DNA of 5,942 nt from Tannerella sp. (GTDB lineage: Bacteria; Bacteroidota; Bacteroidia; Bacteroidales; Tannerellaceae). The notes under the pieces are model-generated. The model saw only the letters and a list, made by a program, of their open reading frames with translations, was not told where the DNA came from and did no database searches. Below are positions 1 through 5,414 of the stretch, piece after piece; position 1 is the first letter of the stretch, and every line of letters starts with the position of its first letter. The translations under genes were made by a program, and so were the position numbers. The stretch spans positions 1-5,942 of the forward strand of contig JAITPH010000223.1 of NCBI GenBank assembly GCA_031289515.1. The letters are read 5' to 3'.

Positions 1-509
1 AACTCCGCTACGGCGATCGGGCCGGGCGTGGGCGGGATAAAGGCGTGCGTGACTGCCAGTCCGGCCAGCAGCGGGATCGCATAATAAAGCAGCGACTTCC
101 GCGTATCCCGCGCCAGGGCATAAATGACCGGTACGAGGATGATAAATCCGACGTCGAGAAATACTGGTATTGCAACGACGAATCCTGTGAGCGTAAGCGC
201 AAACGGTGCACGATCTTTACCTGTCTTGCGGATCAGGTAGGCGGCGAGCGATTCTGCCCCGCCCGACGATTCGAGCATCTGCCCGAATATGGCGCCGATG
301 CCGACAACCGTGGCCACGAAACCAAGCGTCGAACCCATTCCGTCCGTGATGCTCGCGATGACGGACGCCGGAGACATGCCGGTCGCCAATCCAAGGAATA
401 TGGCCGTGATGAGGAGCGAAATAAAAGCCTGCACCTTGAGCTTCAGCACCAGAAACAGCAATAGCCCGATGCCCGCCGCCAAGATTACGAGAAGTAGATA
501 GTCTTGCAT
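1..509 (-). CDS. GntP-family (gluconate/sugar-acid) permease, C-terminus cut off by window edge
   Basis: Inner-membrane proton symporter of the GntP/GntT family, whose members import gluconate and related sugar acids. The frame starts at ATG 509-507 and stays open to base 1, giving the first 169 residues of a protein whose family is usually about 430-450 residues. The product is strongly hydrophobic, with likely membrane segments near residues 4-23, 27-44, 60-77, 103-131 and 139-157. Family signatures are the glycine-rich stretch around GIGAIFGQMLESSGGAE (70-86), the segment TGFVVAIPVFLDVGF (108-122), and THAFIPPTPGPIAVAE (154-169), which matches the family motif of the form THxFxPPxPGPxA. 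A TATCTTTG promoter box lies about 50 bp upstream. The gene is divergent from the receptor operon and separated from it by the repeat array. The family call is firm; the substrate (gluconate, idonate, glycerate or another hydroxy acid) cannot be decided. No in-frame stop interrupts the visible part. Confidence 0.9.
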   Translation of the reverse strand, partial: MQDYLLLVILAAGIGLLLFLVLKLKVQAFISLLITAIFLGLATGMSPASVIASITDGMGSTLGFVATVVGIGAIFGQMLESSGGAESLAAYLIRKTGKDRAPFALTLTGFVVAIPVFLDVGFIILVPVIYALARDTRKSLLYYAIPLLAGLAVTHAFIPPTPGPIAVAE

Positions 510-560
510 AAAAAGTGTTTATTTTTTGTGATTAATAATGAGTGTTGACGAAGTTTTGTA

Positions 561-568
561 CAAAGATA
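561..568 (-). promoter_or_regulatory. Bacteroidota -7 box for the GntP-family gene
   Basis: Reading the minus strand, TATCTTTG at 568-561 matches the Bacteroidota sigma-ABfr -7 consensus TAnnTTTG exactly. It would start transcription near 553-556 and leave a leader of roughly 45 nt before the ATG at 509. No good TTTG -33 element is seen at the expected 18-21 nt upstream; the closest is a weak TGTT at 593-590. The stretch between box and ATG is AT-rich with no clear Shine-Dalgarno sequence, which is normal for this phylum. Confidence 0.65.
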
Positions 569-653
569 GGAGATAAAAATACTTGTTATAACATTATTGG
601 TAAATTTTTATGTTTATTTAACGCTTCAACGCCAATATAAGCCAGCACACGAT

Positions 654-733
654 CGTCATTGCGAATCCCAAGGATGAAGTAATACGATGTGTTACAGGCA
701 TTTCACCGGATTGCTTCGTGCCTCGCAATGACG
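654..733. repeat. Hairpin A1, degenerate left arm
   Basis: The right arm (708-733, GGATTGCTTCG through CAATGACG) is of the standard A type. The left arm starting at 654 shares CGTCATTGCGA and then diverges to an AATCCCAAGGATGAAG variant, so the stem is imperfect and the unit is longer (80 bp) than the other A copies. This is probably the oldest or a recombined copy. Confidence 0.75.
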
Positions 734-752
734 CAAGCGCAGCCGTTTCCTT

Positions 753-804
753 CGTCATTCTTCCTTTTTTGCTAAACTTGTTTAGTAACTTCCTTATAAT
801 GACG
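753..804. repeat. Hairpin B1
   Basis: CGTCATT (753-759) and AATGACG (798-804) flank CTAAAC-TT-GTTTAG (772-785). The outer arms extend to 9 bp (751-759 with 798-806), and outer and inner palindromes share exactly the same centre. This nesting indicates one designed or evolved inverted repeat rather than two chance ones. Confidence 0.75.
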
Positions 805-841
805 AAACTCGCAAACGCTATGCCAATAAAGGGCAGTCCGC

Positions 842-912
842 CGTCATTGCGAGGTACGAAGCAATCCAGCGCCCTGTATATTTTCTGGATTGCTTCGTTC
901 CTCGCAATGACG
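842..912. repeat. Hairpin A2, 26-bp stem
   Basis: Arms 842-867 and 887-912 are complementary over 26 bp with a single mismatched pair (T855 against its partner), and enclose a 19-nt loop (868-886). The loop is identical to that of A3. A stem of this length is very stable as RNA or as a cruciform. Confidence 0.9.
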
Positions 913-946
913 ACAAGCGCTGACGGCAAGCGTAGCCGGTGTCCGT

Positions 947-997
947 CGTCATTTTTCCTGTTTGCTAAACTCGTTTAGTAACTTTCTTATAATGACG
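947..997. repeat. Hairpin B2
   Basis: CGTCATT (947-953) and AATGACG (991-997) flank CTAAAC-TC-GTTTAG (965-978). The centre is offset by half a base from the outer arms, implying a one-base indel relative to B1. The preceding spacer (913-946) is about 15 bp longer than the corresponding ones because a GCAAGCG-containing segment is partly duplicated. Confidence 0.75.
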
Positions 998-1035
998 AAA
1001 ACACGCAAATGCTATACCAAGAAAGGACAGTCTGC

Positions 1036-1106
1036 CGTCATTGCGAGGAACGAAGCAATCCAGCGCCCTGTATATTTTCTGGATTGCTTCGTGCCTCGCA
1101 ATGACG
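1036..1106. repeat. Hairpin A3, 26-bp stem
   Basis: Arms 1036-1061 and 1081-1106 pair over 26 bp with one mismatch, around the same 19-nt loop as A2 (1062-1080). A2 and A3 differ at only two positions over 71 bp, so they are recent duplicates or are kept alike by gene conversion. Confidence 0.9.
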
Positions 1107-1127
1107 GCAAGCGCAGCCGGTTTCCCT

Positions 1128-1178
1128 CGTCATTCTTCCTGTTTGCTAAACTCGTTTAGTAACGTTTTCGCAATGACG
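1128..1178. repeat. Hairpin B3, with an A-type right end
   Basis: CGTCATT (1128-1134) and AATGACG (1172-1178) flank CTAAAC-TC-GTTTAG (1146-1159). Unlike B1 and B2, whose right ends read TTATAATGACG, this copy ends TCGCAATGACG (1168-1178), the sequence of an A-type end. It is the exact inverse of the array's first 11 bases at 654-664. Confidence 0.75.
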
Positions 1179-1197
1179 GACATGACAGGTCTCCTTC

Positions 1198-1214
1198 ATT
1201 GTCAATTGTCAATT
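1198..1214. repeat. Short direct repeat ATTGTCA, about 2.4 copies
   Basis: ATTGTCA occurs twice back to back (1198-1211) followed by a partial copy. It sits between the hairpin array and the receptor promoter, about 46 bp before the -33 box. It may be a trace of another small intergenic repeat or a binding site; nothing in the sequence decides this. Confidence 0.45.
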
Positions 1215-1259
1215 ATTGAAATCCGGCAATGGCAGAAAGCAAAAATATTTCCGCCAATA

Positions 1260-1289
1260 TTTGGATAATAAAAAAAATGACTATCTTTG
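1260..1289 (+). promoter_or_regulatory. Bacteroidota promoter (-33 TTTG, -7 TATCTTTG) of the receptor operon
   Basis: TTTG at 1260-1263 and TATCTTTG at 1282-1289 are separated by 18 bp, close to the spacing known for sigma-ABfr promoters. Transcription should begin near 1294-1297, giving a leader of about 30 nt before the ATG at 1325. The box lies downstream of two other in-frame starts (1229 and 1277), which therefore would not be on the transcript. This decides the start of the receptor gene. I see no operator-like inverted repeat overlapping it. Confidence 0.75.
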
Positions 1290-1324
1290 TGGCACGTTTA
1301 TACAAATTAGTAACACAATTTATC

Positions 1325-3217
1325 ATGACAAAAAAGATTGCTTTCATTGCATTTATTGCCTTGGCTTCGGCTTTAACAGGGCATATTCAGGCGCAAGACG
1401 ATACTCTTTACCGGAGGAGTACCGACGAGGTGGTTATAACCGCAACCCGCGCCCAAACAAACCGCAACAACGTTCCTATGACTATGTCGGTGATTAGCCG
1501 CGCAGAAATCGAGGAAAGCAGCGAATCCGCTCTATTACCGGTACTGTCGGAGCGCGTTCCGGGCATGTTCATCACCCAGCGCGGCGTCACCGGATTCGGC
1601 GTATCAAGCGGCGGAACAGGCGGCATCACCCTGCGCGGCGTCGGAGGCAGCCCGACCACCGGAGTGTTGGTTTTAATCGACGGACATCCGCAGTATATGG
1701 GCATCATGGGACATCACCTGCCGGATGCCTACGTCGCTTCCGACGTCGAAAAAGTGGAGGTAATACGAGGGCCGGCGTCGATTTTGTACGGCAGCAACGC
1801 TATGGGAGGAGTGGTGAATATCATCACCCGAAAACAGGACGAAGAAGGCTGGAGCGCAAACGGACATATAATGTACGGCTCGTATAACACCCAAAAATAT
1901 CAGGCAAGCGCAGGATTGAAACAGGGAAAAATCAACGCTTATCTATCGCTCAACCACGACCGAACCGACGGACACCGCGACAATTCCGACTTCTCGATCA
2001 CCAACGGATACGCCAAACTCGGCTATCAGCTCTCGAATCGCTTTCAGGTATGGGGCGACGTGAGCCTTGCCTCGTTTGAAGCGCAAAATCCGGGTAGCAC
2101 GGCGCGTCCGATGATAGACAACATCGCAGACATAATGAGAGGAGTAGCGTCGGTAGCCATCGAAAACGATTACGGCAAAACAAACGGAACATTCAAGTTT
2201 TTCTACAATTTCGGCGATCACAAAATCAACGACGGATACTCCGACGGCGGCTCTCCGCGCGACTTCTATTTCCGTTCCAAAGACCATAATTACGGCATAA
2301 CATGGTATCAGGTATTCCGTCCGTTTCAGGGAAATATGATTACGGCAGGAATCGACTTCAAAAATTTCGGCGGCAGGGCTTGGAACGAAATTATGGATAA
2401 AAGCCGTCCGGACGAGGAACAGGTCGACGCCACATCAAACGAGACGGCCGGATACGTGACCGTTCAGCAGACAATAACGGACAAACTGACGCTGAATGCA
2501 GGATTGCGCTACGAAAACAGCAAGAGTTTCGGCGGCGAATTTGTGCCTCAGGCAGGCTTGGCCTATCATCCGTGGCAAAACGGCACAATCAAAGCGTCGG
2601 TTGCCAAGGGATACCGCAGCCCGACAATCCGCGAGCTGTATTATCTGGCGTCATGGGCGGCGGCAAATCCCGATCTGAAGCCCGAAAGAATGATGAATTA
2701 CGAGCTATCCGTCGGCCAGACTTTCCTCGACGGACGTCTGACGGCCGAACTGACCGGCTTCATCTCGAAAGGCAGCAACATGATACAGCAAACAGGCTCA
2801 TATCCAAACATTAAAAATGAAAATATCGGCGATTTCAAAAACAGCGGCATCGAATTGGCGGTCTATTGGAACGTCCTGAAAAACCTCCGTTTGCAGGGCA
2901 ATTATTCATATTTGCATTTAGACAAAATTATCCTGAACGCGCCGGAGCAACAGGCATTTATCTCGGCAAGCTACCGATTGAACAAATGGTCGTTAAGCGC
3001 AAGCTACCAGCATATCGGCAAACTGTATACCGTATTGGATCCGGTTGTAACCGAAGATTACGGACTTGTTGACGCCAAAATATCATTCCGCCCGACGAAA
3101 CGGCTCGACATATTCGTGAAAGGCGAAAACCTTGCAGATGCAAGCTACGAAACGGTTTATCAATATCCGATGCCGGGCTTTACGGTATTCGGCGGTATTA
3201 ATATCTCAATAAAATAA
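1325..3217 (+). CDS. TonB-dependent outer-membrane receptor (BtuB/siderophore-receptor type, not SusC type)
   Basis: A 22-stranded outer-membrane barrel with a plug that takes up a scarce ligand using TonB energy. The 630-residue product begins MTKKIAFIAF, a signal peptide with likely cleavage near residue 23 (HIQA-Q). A TonB-box-like segment DEVVITATR (34-42) opens the plug, whose conserved parts are ITLRGVGG (101-108), VLVLIDG (114-120) and VEVIRGPASILYGSNAMGG (144-162). The barrel fills about 190-630 and ends with the family's GENLAD and YPMPGFTVFGG segments. The length is close to BtuB (about 614), and there is no N-terminal carboxypeptidase-regulatory domain as in SusC proteins. I chose ATG 1325 over in-frame starts at 1229 and 1277 because it yields a clean signal peptide and follows the promoter. 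The last residues are NISIK instead of the usual terminal aromatic. The nucleoside hydrolase/FmdE gene follows after 5 bp. Ligand unknown: corrinoid, heme, metal chelate or nucleoside-like compounds are possible. Confidence 0.93.
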   Translation: MTKKIAFIAFIALASALTGHIQAQDDTLYRRSTDEVVITATRAQTNRNNVPMTMSVISRAEIEESSESALLPVLSERVPGMFITQRGVTGFGVSSGGTGGITLRGVGGSPTTGVLVLIDGHPQYMGIMGHHLPDAYVASDVEKVEVIRGPASILYGSNAMGGVVNIITRKQDEEGWSANGHIMYGSYNTQKYQASAGLKQGKINAYLSLNHDRTDGHRDNSDFSITNGYAKLGYQLSNRFQVWGDVSLASFEAQNPGSTARPMIDNIADIMRGVASVAIENDYGKTNGTFKFFYNFGDHKINDGYSDGGSPRDFYFRSKDHNYGITWYQVFRPFQGNMITAGIDFKNFGGRAWNEIMDKSRPDEEQVDATSNETAGYVTVQQTITDKLTLNAGLRYENSKSFGGEFVPQAGLAYHPWQNGTIKASVAKGYRSPTIRELYYLASWAAANPDLKPERMMNYELSVGQTFLDGRLTAELTGFISKGSNMIQQTGSYPNIKNENIGDFKNSGIELAVYWNVLKNLRLQGNYSYLHLDKIILNAPEQQAFISASYRLNKWSLSASYQHIGKLYTVLDPVVTEDYGLVDAKISFRPTKRLDIFVKGENLADASYETVYQYPMPGFTVFGGINISIK

Positions 3218-3222
3218 GTAAG

Positions 3223-4656
3223 ATGAAAAAAACATTGTTTATCTGTCTGCTGTCGACGCTTTGCCTTTTCGCGGCAGCACATTCCGGAAAGGTACGTTTT
3301 CATGTAATAATAGATACCGACGGAGCGGCCGACGACCTTCGCGCTATATGTATGCTGCTTGCCGACAGGGAGGCGGAGGTTTTAGCCGTGACAACGTCGG
3401 AAGGCGCATTGACGCCCGATATTGCGGCGCAGAAAGTAACTTCGCTGCTGCATCATTTCCATCACGAAGGCATTCCTGTCGGCGTCGGGCGTTCGTTGGG
3501 AATAGAGTCTCCGGCATGGCGAAAGCAATCCGAAAACATCAATTGGGGAGAGCCTGTCGTTCGGAACGCTCCTTTTATTTCCGCTAAAGAAATCATTATC
3601 AACTCTTTAGAAAATGAAACCGCGCCGGTAACGCTTATCTGTCTCGGTACGATGACAAACCTGAACGACGTCCTGACCGACCGCCCTCAACTGAAAGAAA
3701 GCATTGAAAGGGTGATATGGTACGGCAGTTCGGCGCAACCTCCGAGAGGCTCGAATTACGAAGGCGATAAAGCGGCGGCGGACAAGATTCTTTCGTCGGG
3801 ACTGACGGTAGAAATCGTGTCCGGCAACGAACAGTTGCCTGTCGTGATTGACGACGATTATTTCAAAATGATAGAACAGGCGGGAGGCATTTATGCCGGA
3901 AAAATAGTCGATTCGCACAATTCCGAAGCTCTGGCGCCGGTCATAAAATCGAAACATATCAAGGCTTGGGACGACCTGACGGCGGTATTTCTGTTTGCTC
4001 CGGATTTGTTCGTCGGAAAACAGGTGTCGCCGACTGTTTCATCATATAATATCGAGACCCGGCAAGCGCTTGAACAGGCAAAACAGACTATTGCAAAGAT
4101 ACTTGCCGAAACGGACAGCGACAGCCGCCTGTTCGCTTCTTTTCCTGAAGACAGCGCTTTATTCGACGCCGACGTAGCTGCCGTAATGAAAAATCTGATA
4201 GCAAAGCACGGACGAAGCGAATGGCGCGCAGGCGTCATAGCCAACGAATTGCACGGACATCTCGGCGTCTATGCCATCATTGGCGTTAAAATGGGAATAC
4301 GCGCGCGCGAATATTTCAATATCGGCGTCGACGACATTGTTGTAGAGAGTTATGCAGGCTCGCAACCGCCGGTCAGTTGCATGAACGACGGCTTGCAGGT
4401 CAGTGTCGGCGCAACGATCGGTCACGGTCTGATAAGCATAGCAGCGACAAGCGACATCCGCCCCGAAGCCTCGTTCTCTTTCAAGGGCAAGACTTTGCGG
4501 TTAAGGCTGAAACAGGAATACGCCCGCCAAATTGCCGACGACGTCATGGAATGTATACGCAGGGACGGAAACTTCACCAAAGAATATTGGCAAAGTATCC
4601 GTCAGCTTGCCCTGCGATACTGGCTACAATTCGACCGCCACGAAATATTCGAGTAG
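3223..4656 (+). CDS. Exported fusion: nucleoside hydrolase domain + FmdE-like domain
   Basis: A 477-residue exported protein of two domains. A signal peptide covers about residues 1-20 (MKKTLFICLLSTLCLFAAA), with no good lipobox. Residues 26 to about 300 resemble inosine-uridine-preferring nucleoside hydrolases, calcium enzymes that split the N-glycosidic bond of ribonucleosides: DTDGAADD (31-38) corresponds to the family motif DTDPGxDD, LGTMTN (141-146) to LGPLTN, NYEGDKAA (178-185) to the substrate loop, and WDDLTAV (249-255) to the late metal-Asp segment. Residues about 315-445 match FmdE-like domains (named after formylmethanofuran dehydrogenase subunit E): NELHGHLGVYAIIG (341-354) and SCMNDGLQ with GATIGHG (385-392, 396-402). 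His344, His346 and Cys386 are plausible metal ligands. No C-terminal zinc ribbon is seen. ATG 3223 lies 5 bp after the receptor stop, so the two are surely cotranscribed. The domain calls rest on motifs; activity and substrate are inferred only. A role in binding a metal or cofactor is as likely as nucleoside salvage. Confidence 0.85.
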   Translation: MKKTLFICLLSTLCLFAAAHSGKVRFHVIIDTDGAADDLRAICMLLADREAEVLAVTTSEGALTPDIAAQKVTSLLHHFHHEGIPVGVGRSLGIESPAWRKQSENINWGEPVVRNAPFISAKEIIINSLENETAPVTLICLGTMTNLNDVLTDRPQLKESIERVIWYGSSAQPPRGSNYEGDKAAADKILSSGLTVEIVSGNEQLPVVIDDDYFKMIEQAGGIYAGKIVDSHNSEALAPVIKSKHIKAWDDLTAVFLFAPDLFVGKQVSPTVSSYNIETRQALEQAKQTIAKILAETDSDSRLFASFPEDSALFDADVAAVMKNLIAKHGRSEWRAGVIANELHGHLGVYAIIGVKMGIRAREYFNIGVDDIVVESYAGSQPPVSCMNDGLQVSVGATIGHGLISIAATSDIRPEASFSFKGKTLRLRLKQEYARQIADDVMECIRRDGNFTKEYWQSIRQLALRYWLQFDRHEIFE

Positions 4657-4664
4657 AGACCGGT

Positions 4665-5390
4665 TTACAGTTCTTTTATCTTTATATTCCGAAACCAGCA
4701 GTCGTAACCGTGGTCTTGCAGACCGATATAGCCTTCTTTGGCTATGCCCTTGACAAATTCGGGCCAGTCTTTGAACTTGCTTTTCTTCAGCAATTCTTCC
4801 CATTGCGGCGACCATAATTCGTAACTGCAAACGAGTTCGCCGTTTTGTACGTGCGTCACTTTGCCTTGGTTGACGGTGATTACGATATTATTCCACTCGC
4901 CAGCCGGTTTTGCGTTCGACGGCAGCGCGGGAAGCATATCGTACAGAGAGCCTGCAAGGTGATTTGCAAGTCTGTTATCGCCTGCATTCCAGTTATCGAG
5001 CACCTGAACTTCCGGCGCCGCGATGTAAATGGGACGTCCCGGATATTCTACAATACCGTAGAAGATACCCGAATTGCCTTCCTTTTCTATTTTCCAGTCA
5101 ATAGAAAGGCTGAAATTACCGAATTTCTTGACGCTGTAAAGGATATCGCCCTCAGCGCCTCTGCCGGGTACAGATCCTCTTTGCACTTTCATCGCTTCGT
5201 CGTCGATGACCCAATTCTGCGCCATTTCGGTTTTGTTGCACTGGCGCCACCCTTCGATTTTTTTACCGTCGAAAAGCAGTTTCCATCCGTCGGCTTTCTC
5301 TTTTGCCGTCAATGTGTTGTTTTTTTGCGCGGTAATCGATAGCACGCAGGCTGAAAACAAACAAGCCATAATAATTGATACTTTTCTCAT
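4665..5390 (-). CDS. Secreted DUF1080 protein (3-keto-disaccharide hydrolase family)
   Basis: A 241-residue exported protein with a concanavalin-like beta-sandwich fold, of the family named DUF1080 or 3-keto-disaccharide hydrolase. Members act on glycosides; some Bacteroides members have been tied to a pathway that oxidises sugars at C3 and then cleaves the keto-glycoside. The signal peptide spans about residues 1-21, ending SITA-Q; Cys15 after FSA is a weak lipobox, so lipidation is possible but less likely. Family signatures in order are LLFDGKKIEGW (38-48), FSLSIDWKI...NSGIFYGI (93-113), PEVQVLDN (126-133), GSLYDM (147-152), EWNNIVI (165-171) and GYIGLQDHG (220-228) followed by FRNIKIK. 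The length is typical. It lies 24 bp downstream of the GH95 gene on the same strand and so is probably the second gene of that operon. It converges with the fusion gene, leaving 8 bp between stops. The substrate is not readable from sequence. Confidence 0.92.
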   Translation of the reverse strand: MRKVSIIMACLFSACVLSITAQKNNTLTAKEKADGWKLLFDGKKIEGWRQCNKTEMAQNWVIDDEAMKVQRGSVPGRGAEGDILYSVKKFGNFSLSIDWKIEKEGNSGIFYGIVEYPGRPIYIAAPEVQVLDNWNAGDNRLANHLAGSLYDMLPALPSNAKPAGEWNNIVITVNQGKVTHVQNGELVCSYELWSPQWEELLKKSKFKDWPEFVKGIAKEGYIGLQDHGYDCWFRNIKIKEL

Positions 5391-5414
5391 CTTAATTAAT
5401 TTACTATTAATATT

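Larger units (their letters stand above)
654..1178. repeat. Array of six alternating hairpin elements (A-B-A-B-A-B), MITE/REP-like
   Basis: Twelve copies of the end sequence CGTCATT or its complement AATGACG occur in strict forward/reverse alternation. Forward copies start at 654, 753, 842, 947, 1036 and 1128; reverse copies end at 733, 804, 912, 997, 1106 and 1178. They define six inverted-repeat units of 80, 52, 71, 51, 71 and 51 bp, separated by spacers of 19, 37, 34, 38 and 21 bp. Long units (type A) carry CGTCATTGCGAGG arms and a GAAGCAATCC inner arm. Short units (type B) carry a central CTAAAC(TT/TC)GTTTAG palindrome. Spacers are also similar between repeats, so the array seems to have grown by duplication of an A+B block of about 180-194 bp. 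The CGTCATTGCGAGG palindrome resembles a dispersed repeat I know from many bacterial genomes. No transposase is present. The array could also act as a transcription terminator or insulator between divergent genes, which is inference. Confidence 0.9.
510..1324. other. 815-bp gene-free divergent intergenic region
   Basis: No credible protein gene lies between the GntP-family gene and the receptor. The region holds, from left to right: the leader and promoter of the permease (510-568); about 85 bp of AT-rich sequence in which I see nothing specific (569-653); the six-hairpin repeat array (654-1178); a short ATTGTCA direct repeat (1198-1214); and the receptor promoter and leader (1260-1324). Several open frames of 65-103 codons cross the array, but their residues simply translate the hairpin arms (for example VIARNEAIQ and LRGTKQS). 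No tRNA, recognisable riboswitch core or Fur-like box was found. Confidence 0.75.

Noticed and set aside
45..501. Plus-strand frames of 139 and 70 codons
   Set aside because: They lie antisense to the GntP-family gene, whose family motifs are clear; their own products are low-complexity Arg/Asp-rich and match no family I know.
654..1178. CRISPR array
   Set aside because: The repeats are long inverted palindromes with similar spacers and unequal spacing; there are no short direct repeats with unique spacers and no cas genes.
618..1268. Several open frames of 65-103 codons on both strands across the intergenic region
   Set aside because: Their residues repeat with the hairpins (VIARNEAIQ, LRGTKQS, ASFLAMT), so they are translations of inverted-repeat arms, without promoters or codon-use support.
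1180..1324. Cobalamin or other riboswitch in front of the receptor
   Set aside because: The leader predicted from the promoter is only about 30 nt, too short for a riboswitch, and no B12-box-like sequence was seen.
3218..3222. A gene break or frameshift between receptor and fusion gene
   Set aside because: The receptor ends after a normal last barrel strand and the next gene begins with its own signal peptide, so these are two intact genes, not one split gene.
3223..3300. Lipoprotein signal on the fusion protein
   Set aside because: The cysteines at residues 8 and 14 are not preceded by a lipobox (STLC lacks a small residue at -1), so an ordinary signal peptide ending near residue 20 fits better.
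4845..5342. Plus-strand 165-codon frame
   Set aside because: It is entirely antisense to the DUF1080 gene, which has all its family motifs and a signal peptide.
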